A stretch of DNA of 64,000 bases from Hevea brasiliensis (GCF_030052815.1 NC_079503.1:45736735-45800734); one strand, 5' to 3'. Counted from the first letter of the stretch, positions 23,977 to 36,951 are shown. Notes: generated by a model from the letters alone, not told the origin. Program-made: numbers and translations.

Positions 23977-24345
23977 ACAGAGAATAGAGTTCATAGAAGA
24001 GAAATGAGTCAAGGCAGAAACCATGGGGGTAGAGAAGAAAAAAAAATCAGAGGACAATTGTATTGTGACCTTAAGGAAGTCTTTTCGGTGAATAATTTTC
24101 CTTAAAAATTTTGAGGCTAAAAGAAAGTTTTTGCAAAAATAGGTCCCTCAGAGGACTAAGTTTTTTTTATAATCTCTAGCAAAATTAGCATGCCCATGAT
24201 AGGAAGCAGCATACAAGAAGCACAAAAATCACAAAAAGAGTTTTGAGACCCAGCATGCCCATGATAGCGAGGGGGATACGTAGGTAGTTTAGGACTGCAG
24301 TCCTAAATATGAATCCACAACATTTCAAATCACACAGTTGCCATT

Positions 24346-24600
24346 GTCATGAGACCGTAGCTAGTCTCATGACACAGAGTGTATCGACAGAGCAAGATGC
24401 ACTCAATTTTCACATGAAACAGACAATGTTATGAGACCGTAGCTAGTCTCATAACGCAGAGTGTATTGACAGAGCAAGATACACTCATTTTTCACATGAC
24501 ACAGTTATTACTGTTATGAGACCGTAGCTAGTCTCATAACATAGAGTATGTCGACCAAGCAAGATATACTTGATCCTCATAGCCAATGTTTCATAGTTAT
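24346..24600 (+). repeat. Tandem two-hairpin repeat, ~83 bp x 3
   Basis: Units start at 24346, 24428 and 24513. Hairpin a is GTYATGAGAC / GTCTCATRAC around the invariant loop CGTAGCTA (24346-24373, 24428-24455, 24513-24540). Hairpin b is GAGTGTAT / ATRCACTC (24377-24404 and 24459-24486), degraded in the third unit. The stem base that differs between units is compensated on the other arm. Confidence 0.9.
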
Positions 24601-24665
24601 TAGAAATTTGAGTTTCACTTTGACGAAACTTGAGCAATGCTTTCGCATTGATTTCAACTTTAGCC

Positions 24666-24681
24666 AAAGTGGGAGGCAAAC
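24666..24681 (+). promoter_or_regulatory. E3 polypurine tract
   Basis: AAAGTGGGAGGCAAAC directly precedes the 3' LTR start TGTAGACCC. Confidence 0.8.
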
Positions 24682-27600
24682 TGTAGACCCTTATTTTGTC
24701 ATGAGTATGTGCATTGAGGCCGTAGGAAACCCGATGATGAAAAATTATATGACTGTAAGATATAATTGGACGCATGGAGCTGAATTATTAATTCCGTGGC
24801 ATGATCTTGAAAAAATAAAAATAATAATAAAGTTTTGGGGAAATTAATTTAATTAAATTTAAATAAAATTTTATTTTGTTTAAATTTAATATGGGTAGTT
24901 CTTAAATGGATCTAATTAAGTTTAATTGGGCTCCATTAGCCTAAGAAAACCTAGTTAGAAATTTTAAATGGGACCCATTTAATTATTTTCTAAAAATTAA
25001 AATAACAAAATATCTCTCTTCTCCTTGGCCCCACTCTCTTCCTCACTCCCTATTGGTGTCACCCCCTTTCCCTCTCTTTCTATTGGTTGGAACACCTCAC
25101 CCATATTCCAGTCTCATCCAAATTCATCAATCCTAGTCATTTAAGTTATCTGAACTTTATCACACTAGGACTCCAAACCCTACCACACCTCTTCCTCACT
25201 CCCTATTGGTGCCTTCCATTTTTTTCTATCTTCCTATTGATTGAAACACCTCACTCATAGCCCAATCTTATTTGAATTCTGCAATCGTAGTTGTTTAAGT
25301 CATCTAAACTTTATCACCCTACGACTTCAAACCCTATCACACCTCTCTCTCAAAACCCTATAAATACCCTATTAGAGAAGAGAAGGAAGGGGGAAAAAGG
25401 AAAAAAAAAAGGGGGGGGATGGGAGGAAAAGGGAAGAGAAAATTTAGAGCAATAAGAAATTTAGAGATATTCAAGACTCTTTTAGTTCTTCCTTATTTTT
25501 TTCTTTTCTTCAAGAAGATTTTCATACAAGATTTCTAGAAGGTCAGTTTTTATTGTTTTCTTTTCAAGATCTATGCCACACAATATTTTAATTCTATGCT
25601 CTTTGTCTTCAATTTATTTTATATGTTCATATAGATCATGTAATCATGTTTAATTTGATGGGATACACAACTCTGCACATGTTTAGTTTCTGTCTCTCAT
25701 ATTTTTATTATTTTTTCTTTATTTTCTGAATTTGTAAGAAATTTGTAAAAATTATATTCATATTCTACACAAAATTCCATTCATTCTAGTATCAAGAATC
25801 ACTAAAAAAAGCTTTAATATTTTATAAGTTATGGCAGTTTGAAGTTAGGGTTCCTATAAAATCTGATTTGCAAGATATCCGAATTATGGAGCCCATATCT
25901 CTCTTGTTCCTTAATATTTTTGTGTAAATCTAGTGTCTAAAATTAACTTCAGAATCTTATAAAACTTTTCCAATTGGTTTTGCATTCATATCTGTAGTGG
26001 TCTATGAGTTATGAATTTTACAAAAAAAGTAGTACGATTCTGTCACTTAGAAAAGTTACAATTTATGTAGACCATTCGGCTAGGGTTTTGTTTGATTTAT
26101 AATTTTTATGATCTTTTATGACATGTAGGCTGTCTTCTGTAATTTTTAATGATTTTTAGACATGTCTAACTATTTTTAAAAAATCAGATTTCTTGCTACC
26201 GTTAATCTGTCAAAATTTGAAAATTGTATATTTACGCATGTTCTTGTATTTTCTCGGATTTTAATTGATATTTGATCTATTTTTTTGTGTTCTTTTAATT
26301 CAAAAAGTATTATGAAGTGTTTGGATCATGTTAGAAGACTTAGACCATTAGGTAGTTGTAACTAATTAGAAATCTTAACCCTTTAGGAGACTGGAGTTAG
26401 AATCTAATGTTAATTGTTATTAATATTTTCTTTATTTCTTTTATTTTTTTTAGTTTATTTATTTTTTATTACAAACAAAATTGGTAAGTAGCCATAAGGT
26501 AAGTACCAAAGAGGGCATTTGCGTGGAGCTTATATAGAGCTAAACAGGAGTAAGCCAGGGATATCATTGCCATACTAGAAGAGAAAACCCTTTTTTAAGG
26601 GTAGCTTGCCCCAATGGCAACTGCATTTACCAACAGGTAAGTAGCCCTAAACTTCTTGAATAACCATTTGCATGAAATTGTAGTAATAATAGAATTTTTA
26701 TTTGGTAAATTAAAATTAACTTTGTTTTTAATTTACCTAACTTTTGCATGTAATTAATTTAAATAAATACTTTGTAAATTAAAATTAATCTTGTTTGTAA
26801 ATTAAACTAACATTGGCATGTAAAATAAATTTAATTTAATACTTGGTAATTATAAAATAAATTTGCATGTTAGAAATCTTTATTAGGTTGTGATTGTTTG
26901 GGCCTTATGTGATATTAGAATAAATTACACATGTACATAATTTACTTAGTTCAATTATCCTTAGGGTAACATGGTGAAAATTAATTAATTAGATTAAATA
27001 GAAACGTAGGGTTATTTGAAATTGAATTTGTTTGTAAATTAAATTCTCAATAATAAATTAATTTTAGTCATCTGGTAAAGTTCATTTAAATAATTAGTAA
27101 CCTCATAAATAGGAATTATTTGTGCATGAAAATTGTGTGTAAATAACAACCCTTTTGTGAATTACTTACGTGTGTATGATTAGAATTGCATTTTTTAGGA
27201 TGAAGTTTAATAAAGGAATGATAAACAAGACTTTTAGAAACATTAGTAGAGGATTGACACTCGAATTAACGAGGTCAGACTAGGCGTAAGGGGTGCCTAA
27301 CACCTTCCCCTTACATACCCACTATCCCGAACCTAGACATTGGGCTATGGTAATGACGGTTATGGAAATTCTGCAAGGAGTAAGTTGCAATCCATGACCC
27401 TCGAAAGAAACACTGAATATGTCCCGGTTATTACCCGGGTGGCGACTCCTGTCTATCTATGCCTTCGTGGCATAAATCCTTAGTACTGTGGTAGTGTTAT
27501 GGGAAGACGGTACTTACCAGTGGTTTAATTGTATTAGAATTGTATGAAGTGCATGTCTAGGAAATACTGTCTAAGGAGGTGGTACTCAAGTGAGACCATT

Positions 27601-27687
27601 GTGACTCCACCATCTTTCCTAGGCCTTACCTGGTGTATTTTATATAATTATAATGGATGATATTTCACATCACGCCCCCCTCCTACA
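24682..27687 (+). repeat. E3 Tat/Ogre-like gypsy 3' LTR
   Basis: A 3006-bp partner of 17183-20191, with the same U3 duplication (25038-25345), a TATA box at 25358-25367 and a purine tract at 25377-25440. It is followed by the target duplication CATGG (27688-27692) and the resumed copia LTR. Many scattered substitutions separate the two copies, so E3 is older than E1. Confidence 0.93.
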
Positions 27688-28922
27688 CATGGCATGCTAT
27701 GCTAGGTGTTAACCATGGTCTATGAGGTGCATAAAATGATTTAGAGAAATCATTTATGGTAAGAAAGAGTTTTGATGATATTAAGAGTAGATATCATGTC
27801 TCATTGCCAATTAGTGATGAGCCTAATAAAGTCACGCACTTACACAAGTAATCATCTAATCAAATATGATTTAATTAATTAATTAAATAGTTTAATTAAT
27901 TAGTTAAATAGGTTTAGTTTGCAATTAGATTGCAAAGTCCCTAGCATGACTTGAAACCAAATCTAGGTTATTGGATGTATAGTATAAGTTAAATTTATAT
28001 TTAAAATGTTTAAATATAAATTTAATTAATGACAAATTAATTAATAGAGATTATTTAATTAATTTATATTTGATATAAATTAATTAGAAGAAGAGAAATA
28101 ATTATTTTGGGTTGAGAACTCAAAATTAAGACACAGAGGCATTTTTGTCATTTCACACGGTGACATATGGCAGCATGAGATGGTGACACATGGCATTACA
28201 CATAAGCTTGCCAAATGTCTTTTAATCATGCAAGATAATTAAAATTAAGATTAAATATAGGTTTGACACTTGGCACAATGTGATTGGGTCAATTAAACCT
28301 AGAACCAATAAGAGGGTAACATGTGGCAAGGTTTAATGTGTTAACCTAGCTATATAAGTGTTGTTATGAAAAGAAAACAACACAACCATTAGCTATTCTC
28401 TTTGGTGCCACCACCCAAGAGGTTCCCCTTCTCTTCATCTTCTTCTCTCATCTATTCCAAGAAATTAGAAAACAATCTCTTGAATTAAAAATACTAGAAA
28501 TCGTTTCTAGTGTCCTGTTTACATCTTTAATCTCTTAACAGGTAGAACATGATTTTCTAAATAATAGAAAAAACTTTAGAAGCTGTTCAAGGGCTACCAT
28601 AGGTGTTCTTGGTGTGGACAAGCTAAAGGGGCAGCATCTGGTGTCCTGAAGATGCATCCAAAAGACACAAATACACTGCAGTGCATTAAGAGGTTAGTGT
28701 GTTTATTCTTGATCTAATCTAGGGTTCTAAAATTAATTTGATTAATTTTAAAATCTTAAATGGCAAATACAGATCCAAAAACATATTAAAAGAGTTTTAA
28801 TATGTTGCTTATCATTGAAATCGAATAGATAAAAATAAATCTTGCATGATGTATGTGACCTTAGGTGAAAATTTTTTAATTCAATGGTATAAACTTGTGT
28901 TTTTCACTCTTCCGCTCCTTCA
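27688..28922 (+). repeat. E2 copia LTR(+), second segment after E3
   Basis: Resumes the LTR begun at 16304 and ends CCTTCA at 28922. A good TATA box (CTATATAAG, 28350-28358) is present. Its last part resembles E7 (AAAAGACACAAATACACTGCAG region) rather than the pair at 9778/12406, so a second copia subfamily took part in building E2. Coding sequence starts at the very next base without primer site or leader. Confidence 0.9.
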
Positions 28923-29837
28923 ATAATGATAAACACAAAATGAATGCAAGCAATCTAAAAGAATGCAATGCCATGATGAAAATTGACTCAAGTTCAAAAT
29001 ATATTTGGCACTTAAGATTAGGTCATGTTGCAGAAGATAGCATTGCAAAACTGGAGAAAATGGGGATTTTATCCTCATTAGGTTCTAAACCTACTCCAAC
29101 TGGTGAATCCTACCTTCAAAGCAAAATGACTAGATCACCCTTTGTTGGACAAGGACTAAGAGCTAAAAATATTTTAGAGCTAATACATAGTGATGTATGT
29201 GGTCCATTTAAGGAAATGGCTAGAGGTAGTTTTCATTACTTGATTACCTTTACTGATGATTAATCAAGGTTTGGGTATTTGTATTTGATGAAATACAAAC
29301 AAGAATCCTTTGAAAAGTTTAAAGAATTTAAATCTGAAATAGAAAATCAAATAGGAAAAAGTATTAAAACTTTTTGATCAGATCGTGGAGGTGAATACTT
29401 AAGTACTAAATTTAATGAATACTTGAAAGAGCATGGCATTGTTTCCCAGCTGACTCCTCTAGGAACACCACAGCTAAATGGTGTATCTGAATGCCCTATT
29501 AGACATGGTACGTAGTATGATGAGCTATACTGACATGCCAATCTCCTTTTGGAGATTTGCATTAGAATCAGCTTTGCATATTCTGAGTAGGATTCCATTA
29601 AAATCAGCTTCTTCTACACCTTATGAGATATGGCATGAAAGAAAACCAAGTCTTAAGCATGTTAAGATTTGGGGTTATCCAGCTTATATAAAAAAGTTGA
29701 ACACTGATAAATTGGAAACTAGATCAGAAAAAGATCGATTTGTTGGATATCCAAAAGAGAGTTTTGGATATTATTTTTATTTGCCTACATCACAAAAGGT
29801 TGTGGTAAGTAGAGATGCCACATTTCTTGAACAATAA
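28923..29837 (+). pseudogene. pol: Copia GAG-pre-integrase and integrase (pol fragment 2)
   Basis: Begins at the position equivalent to 48832 in E7, fused directly to an LTR end. It shows the pre-integrase domain (IWHLRLGHVAEDSIAKLEKMG) with its His pair and TGESYLQSKM, where the usual paired cysteines are lost. HSDVCGPFK (first catalytic Asp) and a DRGGEYLSTKF-like region follow, then the C-terminal SMMSYTDMPISFW and YEIWHERKPS blocks. A ~13-bp deletion near 29490 shifts the frame, and there are stops at about 29263 and 29377. Gag and protease are absent. The remnant ends with the SRDATFLEQ linker. Confidence 0.88.
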
Positions 29838-31640
29838 ATTATTCAAGAAGAAGGCAAAAGAAGGCAAATAGAGTTAGAATTGGAGAATTCTAACCAACCA
29901 ACAGGTCAAATGGATATAAATCCATCTAGTCAACCTATACCTATTGATGAAACATCTACAGTAATTCCTTACAGATCAACCAGGATATCTCATCCACCAG
30001 TGAGATATGGTTTCCTTCATAAAGATGAACAAGAGTTGTTTACTCATGAAGAAGTAGATCATGGAGATGATCCATATACCTATGAAGAAGCTATATCAGA
30101 TATAGACTCTTCAAAATGGATTAAAGCTATGAAATCCAAAATTGACTCCATGTATAAGAATCAAGTTTGGGATTTTGTTGACCCACCTGAAGGTATTGTA
30201 CCTATAGGGAATAAATAGATTTTCAAGAAGAAAATTGGTTTTGATGGAAAGGTAGAGACCTATAAAGCAAGGCTCGTAGCGAAAGGGTTTCACCAGAGGC
30301 AAGGAATCGACTATGAGGAGACCTTTTCGCCTGTTGCCATGCTTAAATCAATCAGGATTCTATTAGTAATAACTACATACTATGATTATGAGATTCGGTA
30401 GATGGATGGTAAAATAGCTTTTCTCAATGGATACATTGAAGAAAACATTTTCATGAAACAACTTAGGGGTTTTGAATCCCAAGATGGTTCCAAGGTATGC
30501 AAGCTAAAGTGATCCATTTATGGATTGAAAGAAGCTTCGAGGAGTTGGAACATCCATTTTAATGAAGCCATTAAGTCATTTGGTTTTATCAAAAAAAGTA
30601 GATGAACCATGTGTATATAAGAAGGTTACTGATAGTGCTATCACTTTCCTTATCTTCTATGTGGATGATATTCTGTTGATAGGTAATGACATAGGTATGT
30701 TGACAGTTGTAAAGGTATGGTTGTCAAATACATTCTCCATGAAAGACTTAGGGGAGGCAACTTATGTTCTTGGAATTCGCATCTATAGAGATAGAGCGAA
30801 AAGAATAATTGGTTTATTCCAAAGTCTAGACTTGGAAAAGGTGTTAAAGAGGTTTAACATGCTTGATTGCAAGAAAGGATTGTTACCAGTGAGACATGGT
30901 ATCCACCTTTCTAAAAAGATGTCTCCAAAGACACTTGAAGAAAGAGATAAAGTAGCCAGGATTCCATATGCTTCGGCTATTGAAACTTTGATGTATGCAA
31001 TGATGAGTACTAGGTCGGATATTGCACATGCTGTTAGTTTGACTAGCAGGTTTTAATCTAATCCAGGTTTGGAACACTGGATAGTTGTCAAGAATATCCT
31101 TAAGTACTTGAGAAGAACTAAGGATTTATTCTTGATTTATGGAGGTGGTGACTTGTAATTGGATGGTTATACTGATTCTGATTTCCAATCAGATATTGAT
31201 GATAGAAAGTCTAGCCCTGGGTTTGCGTTCATTTGTAATGGAGGCGCAGTCAGTTGGAAGAATTCCAAATAGAGTACGACTGCTGATTCCACTACAGAGG
31301 TTGAGTATATTGCTGCATCAGATGCTGCAAAAGAAGTTGTTTGGATAAAAAAGTTAGTGATAGAACTTGCAGTAGTTCCTTCCATTGAGTCAGTAGTTCC
31401 ACTCTACTGTGACAATAATGGAGCAGTCATACAGGCTAAGGAACCTCGGTCTTACGAGAAATCCAAACACATAGAAAGGCACTACCACATTATCAGAGAA
31501 ATAATTGAGCGAGGCAATTTAGCCATGTAGAATATAGCATCAGTTGAAAATCCAACTAATCCATTCATAAAGCCTATGTCACAAGCTCAGTTAGACCGAC
31601 ATCATGAGAAGGTGGGTCTAAGTTATTATAATGAATGACT
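29838..31640 (+). pseudogene. pol: Copia reverse transcriptase-RNase H (pol fragment 2, broken)
   Basis: The acidic linker and RISHPPVRYG block are followed by the RT start (WIKAMKSKIDSMYKNQVWDF). A Trp codon has become a stop at about 30216. The catalytic FYVDDILLIGND lies in an open stretch at 30562-31056, with LGIRIYRDRAKR and PYASAIETLMYAM. RNase H follows (STTEVEYIAASDAAKEVVW, 31290-31345; YCDNNGAV; KHIERHYHIIRE). The RNase H here is fuller than in fragment 1. Several C-to-T type stops and one frameshift inactivate it. Confidence 0.9.
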
Positions 31641-31644
31641 CTAG

Positions 31645-31658
31645 TGCTAGTGGAAGAT
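31645..31658 (+). promoter_or_regulatory. Copia polypurine tract
   Basis: TGCTAGTGGAAGAT precedes the LTR start TGTTAGTAG, matching the tract at 16291-16303 with one change. Confidence 0.75.
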
Positions 31659-32042
31659 TGTTAGTAGTATGCTCTAGAGCATATTATTTAGTATGTATCT
31701 TATACATATTTTATTAATGAAAGGCAATTTCACTTTTCCGTTTACATAATGTATTTATGTGTAATAGAAAAAGTCCATTGATATTTCGTTAGAAATTCTA
31801 TTCTTAAGTTGTTAAGAATATGAGTGACAGTATTTCTAGCACAAAGTATTATAAATTGGTTCACAATCGAGGAAACTTCACAATAAGGACATGATTTATC
31901 CAGAAAGATTGTAATCATGTTTGTTCCCAAAGTATTTATATGAGATATAAATAAGATGGAATGGTGAGTCTCATGCCATATAACAAACATGATAGGCACT
32001 TATACAAGATAAGTAGGCCGAACCAGTGATGCATATGACAAG
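31659..32042 (+). repeat. Copia LTR fragment (first 384 bp)
   Basis: Starts TGTTAGTAGTATGCTC and is collinear with E7 to GACAAG, where a second copia LTR starts precisely at its TG. It includes the antisense 85-codon frame, copy 2 (31742-31999). Confidence 0.9.
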
Positions 32043-33383
32043 TGTTAGTACTATGCCCTAGAGCATATCATTCAGTATGTATCTTGTACATGTTTTATTA
32101 ATAAAAAGGCATTTTCACTTTTCTGTTTACATAACATATTTATGTGTAATAGAAAAGGTCCATTGATATTTTGTTAGAAATTCTATTCTTAGGTTGATAA
32201 GAATATGAGTGATTATATTTCTAGCACAAAATATCATAAATTGGTTCACAATCGAGGATACTTCACAATAAGGATATGACTTATCCAGAAAGATTGTAAT
32301 CATGTTTGTTCCCAAGTTATTTATATGAGATGTAAATAAGATGGAATTGTGAGTCTCATGCCATATAACAAACATGATAGGCACTTATGCATGATAAGTA
32401 AGCCGAATCAGTGACACTTATGACAAGCACATGGAGTTTACTCTTGTCAATGCATTGTCATAAATCATATCAGTGCATATAATCTTTAGACCTGAGATAA
32501 CACAGTTATCTTATATATAGGTGGTTTGAGTTTGATATTGCTTTCATACTTGTACTGTTTATGGGTATATGGGCATGTGTTGGCTCCTACTAGTTATATA
32601 TGGAGGTAGGTATTGATCATGATAGAATCTGTTATCCTAATTAATTAGGGATAAAATCCTATGTTCATTTAATTATTCTTGATGTTTCAACTTTTTGGCC
32701 AGGACAGATAGATTTAATCAGAAAAGAGTTTGTGATGAGAAAATCTTTTTAATCAAGAATTGGAATTAAAAGAGAACATAATATTCATCGCAAATGGGGT
32801 TTGACATAAATCATGACTCCTACTCAAATTAGGATTTTATAACAGAGAGATTCTAGTGCATGGTAACATATGATTATAGGTTCATTTAAGGGTATTCCTT
32901 GTTACTGATTGGGTGGCCATGGCGTGCTATGCTAGGTGTCAACCATGGTCTATGAGATTCCTAAAATGATTTAGAGAAATCATTTATGGTAAGAAAGAGT
33001 TCTGATGATATTAAGAGTTAATATCATATCTCATTGCCAATTAGTGATGAGCCTAGTGAGTCACAAATATACACAAGTAATCACAGAGTTAAATGTGATT
33101 TAATTGATTAATTAAAGAGTTTAATTAATTAATTAAATAGGTTTGGTTTACAGTAAGATTGCAAAGTCCTTAGCATGGCTTGAAACTAAATCTAGGTTAT
33201 TAGATGTACTGTATAAGTTAAGTTTATATTTAAAGTGTTTAAATATGAATTTAATTATGATAAATTAATTAATGGAGATTAATTAATTAATTTATATTTG
33301 ATATAAATTGATTAGAAGAGGAAAAATAATTGTTTTGGGTTGAGAACTCAAAATTACAATGTAAGGGTAGTTTGGTCATTTCA
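32043..33383 (+). repeat. Copia LTR, first segment, interrupted by E4
   Basis: Starts TGTTAGTACTATGCCC inside the preceding LTR fragment. It is collinear with other copies to TTTCA (33379-33383), where the solo LTR E4 is inserted. It contains antisense frame copy 3 (32127-32384). It continues at 36952. Confidence 0.9.
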
Positions 33384-36300
33384 TGTAACACCCCTCACCC
33401 GACTATAGTGTAGCCGAGCAAGACATATCACAATCGGTGCCGGAGCATCCTATTTTATCTTACTTTATTCCTTTAAAAATTTTGTTTTCGTTATATTTTA
33501 ATATCAATTATCTTTCTATGGAGAAGCCAGCAGAGTTTCCCCTATTTCTATTACTATTTGGCATTTTTCACTATTCACCTGTTTGAAATTCAATAATATT
33601 TTCAAAATAAAATCTTATAATCGTCTCATATTTCAATATCATGCATGTATTTCAGTTCTCATTTTCATTTCCATCCACTTTCCTTCATACTTTATTCACA
33701 TATCAAAATTATGACATTTCTATTAATTTACATAATTTGCAAACTAATTGAATAAATTTACAATTTACATGATATATAAATTAATTACATATGAAAAAGC
33801 TAATTTATTAATTTACATCACATTTCTATTAATTACCTGTTCATAATCTACATTACAATATAATATCTAGCATTTTATATAAAATACAAAATATGATCTA
33901 TATGAGCCTTATTTAACATGCATTGCTGAGGAGGTGACAACCTTGAATACTACAGACACTTCTGCAGATCTTGACTCCAAAAATCTCAAACAATGTACCT
34001 ACGCGAGGAAACAAATCTATCGCGCTAAGATTACTGGTTAGTGGTGTAATAATATAACAAGAAAATAATATACACAAATAAAGAAAGAATAGAGCATAAT
34101 TTAAATATTCAGGAATCAATTTGATTTACTATGATATTTCTAATATTACATATCTTATATGCTAATTCATTCCTCTTTGGAAGTACTGAGTTTATAGCCT
34201 TATAGTAATAATATTCAGTATACATTTTATTCTAGGAATATTATATTTGTGGTCTCTCTACCATTCTGCAAATTGTATTTTTGTTATGTTTCTATTGCTA
34301 ATATCTTTTTCACATTTTATTTAATACTTTATAATGTTTTTAATTGTTAATATGCTTAAATAATTTCAATAATTTACACTGCCTAGGTAACCTATGACAG
34401 GCTGACTAAACTGGATAACGGGTCGTTGGCACTGGACATTGTGGTGCCTTGGGCCGTCATACCATGGGACGCGGAACGTCAACCACATATGCAGTCAGTA
34501 TGGCTAAAAAGCTATGATAACACATAATCGGGCATAAAAGCCACAAGTACGGGCATAAAGCCATGAGCACTGTCATAAAGCCATGAATACAGGCATAAAG
34601 CCTTTCCCAGTACTGCTAAAATAATACCCTATTAGCATGCCAATCTATCCAATCCGACACACGTGTTTAGGCAATATATGGAGACATAGTACCATTAAAT
34701 GTTAATATATTGTGTTTTATGACTTCATTATTTCATGACAAATTCCATAATTTATACATTCATTTGATAATTCATTTGATCACAATTCTCATCAATGGTT
34801 CTCATGCACCATTATACTTAAAACATTCTTCTATATTTTAGGGTCACTCAAATTCAAAAATCACAATTCACTAATCATATTATATATTATCAATCATGAT
34901 GGCTTCTTTAATTTCTTTTATTATTCCTTATGTTTCTGGAGTTACTATTCACACATTACTATTCACTTTATTTGTTAACTTTTTCATACATAATATGTAT
35001 ACAAATTATAGATAAATAATTATACCACATTTTGGGTTCTAGATTTGTTAGTATTGATTGCCAATATCATTTCAAAGCTTATTTTATGTTATTCAAAATT
35101 TTCAGATTTCATGCCTTAAGTTTACTGTTCCATTAGTCATTCTTACAGTATAATTTTGATAAAACTTTCTTTATGAAAGTTGTTCATTTATGTGTCTTCT
35201 TTAATTCTCTTTTTGAATCACTCAATTTGGAGTTTTTTAGCTCAAGTTATGGCCTAAATACCATAACTAGCTGGATTGGTCTTGTCCAGAAATTCTAGAC
35301 AAAATTTGGTTCTGCCAGATTTAGTATCCTAAATTGGGCTAGAAATTTCAATTGGTTAGGTTCAAAATTTAAGTTTGTGTTATCCATAAAAGTTGTTCTA
35401 AATTGTCTAAGCTTTATATTGATATAAATTTCAGGCCAATTGGACATTTCTACAGTGAGTTATGACTAAATGAACAAACACTGTTCATTTGGTCACTTTT
35501 ACCAAGTCTAGAATTGGTTACCTTGATTTGGCCAATTTTTAGGTCATCCTAAGTTTGTTTTCTGGGTAAGGTTTCTTCATCAAAGTTGTGCCACTATGTG
35601 TCTAATTTCATGTCCAATTGGTCTTGCACTAATTAAACCTACACAACTCAAGTTGCAGCTGCCTAAACTTGCTAGATGCACATCCAGCCCTACAGGTTCT
35701 ATGAGGCAGCATACCCAACCTCAAATCCAAAACCATAATTCACTTCAATTCCTCATCAAACATAGTCAAATGTTCACTAATTGACCATTAGGACTTCCAT
35801 TCATCAACACATGAGCAAAACCCAAATTTGTCACAAACCCTTTTTGATCATAATTTCCTCCAATTCATGCAAACTATTCAATCCTCCATTCTAACTCATT
35901 TGTATACAATCATCATCATGGATAAACATAATTAAACTCATCAAACTCATGAAACTAACCACACACCAAGGCTAGCCAAAATTTATATTTCTAAATTCAT
36001 GCATAAATTTTAACCTTTTTCCTTGTAATTTATTCATACTCAACCTTAATTTCAACTTTAGAAAGGAAGAAAAGAGTGAGACTAGCACTAACCTTGTGAG
36101 CAGAATTTTCTCTTGGCTAATCTTAAATTTTCCTTCACTTTCTAACCCTTTCTTGGCTACCAAAAACTCTAGGAGGACCCAAGAATTATTTTTAGTGTTG
36201 GGGCTTTGAGGTTTTGGGTGAGAAATGAGGGAATTTAAGCTTGAAGAAAAACAAAAATGAAGGAGGAGAAGAGGACTCTCAGCTGGCTGAAGAAGAAGGA

Positions 36301-36951
36301 GAAATACTAGAATTTTTTTGTCCATTTTATCTATTTTAATTGTTTTAAGAAGGCTTGTTCCATTGTGATTAGTGGGAACTTGTTAAATGACGTCATTATG
36401 ATGTCAAAATTTGAGTTTTCTTTCATTTTTTTTTCTTTTCTTTTCTACTCATTTCTAATTTAATTTTTAGCAATATTTATTTATATTTTATTTTATAAAA
36501 TTTATTTACTTAAATAGGCAAGTTGGTCAAAAAACGTCTTTGAAGGCGAAATGACCAAAATGCCCTTCGTTTGGCTTAAGGAGCCAAAATCGTCTGTACT
36601 GATTGATAAAATTTTCTAAGCATTTTCTTGGCATTCTAATGGCATCGAAACCTTAATGACTCCTCTCTAGAGTCCCAAAATTATTTCATGAATTTTTCCC
36701 CGGGTTTAGGGCTCCTAGCTGTGAAAATCGCAACTTCCCACTCGGTTACCCATCGTTAGGGCACCGGCTTATTTAACTTGGTTGTATTTTATTTCTAAAA
36801 TTTTTCCTAAATTTTTTTTTTTACACTTATTTGGTTTCTTTATGACTCCTCACTCTAGTTTACATATAGTTCCAGTCATTCTAGCTGTCCAGACAGACAT
36901 TGGTCACCGGAACATTCGAATGTACGGACTAGCTAAAGTGAGGGTGTTACA
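33384..36951 (-). repeat. E4 solo gypsy LTR with perfect target duplication
   Basis: 3568 bp, TGTAACACCCTCAC on the minus strand from 36951, ending GGGTGTTACA at 33384. The flanks are TTTCA on both sides (33379-33383 and 36952-36956). No internal domain is present, so this is a solo LTR left by recombination between two LTRs. The family resembles E1 and E6 at its start. A putative splice-donor motif (GGTTAGTG on the minus strand) lies near 36087-36094. Confidence 0.93.
34530..34606 (+). repeat. Short tandem repeat in E4, ~20 bp x 4
   Basis: Four units of the type GGGCATAAAGCCATGAGTAC with small differences. Confidence 0.85.

Larger units (their letters stand above)
23402..24665 (+). other. 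E3 3' untranslated region with structured repeats
   Basis: A non-coding 1.26-kb region between the integrase end and the polypurine tract. It holds five dispersed copies of a ~40-bp motif (23411-23976), a poly(A) run of about two dozen A near 23850, and three ~83-bp tandem hairpin units (24346-24600). Variable repeats in the 3' UTR are typical of the Tat/Ogre lineage and can seed satellites. Confidence 0.75.

Noticed and set aside
35972..36325. 117-codon minus-strand frame with a hydrophobic, leucine-rich start
   Set aside because: It lies in the E4 LTR leader near the expected transcript start. No domain was recognised, and leucine/serine-rich stretches arise from the CT-rich sequence.
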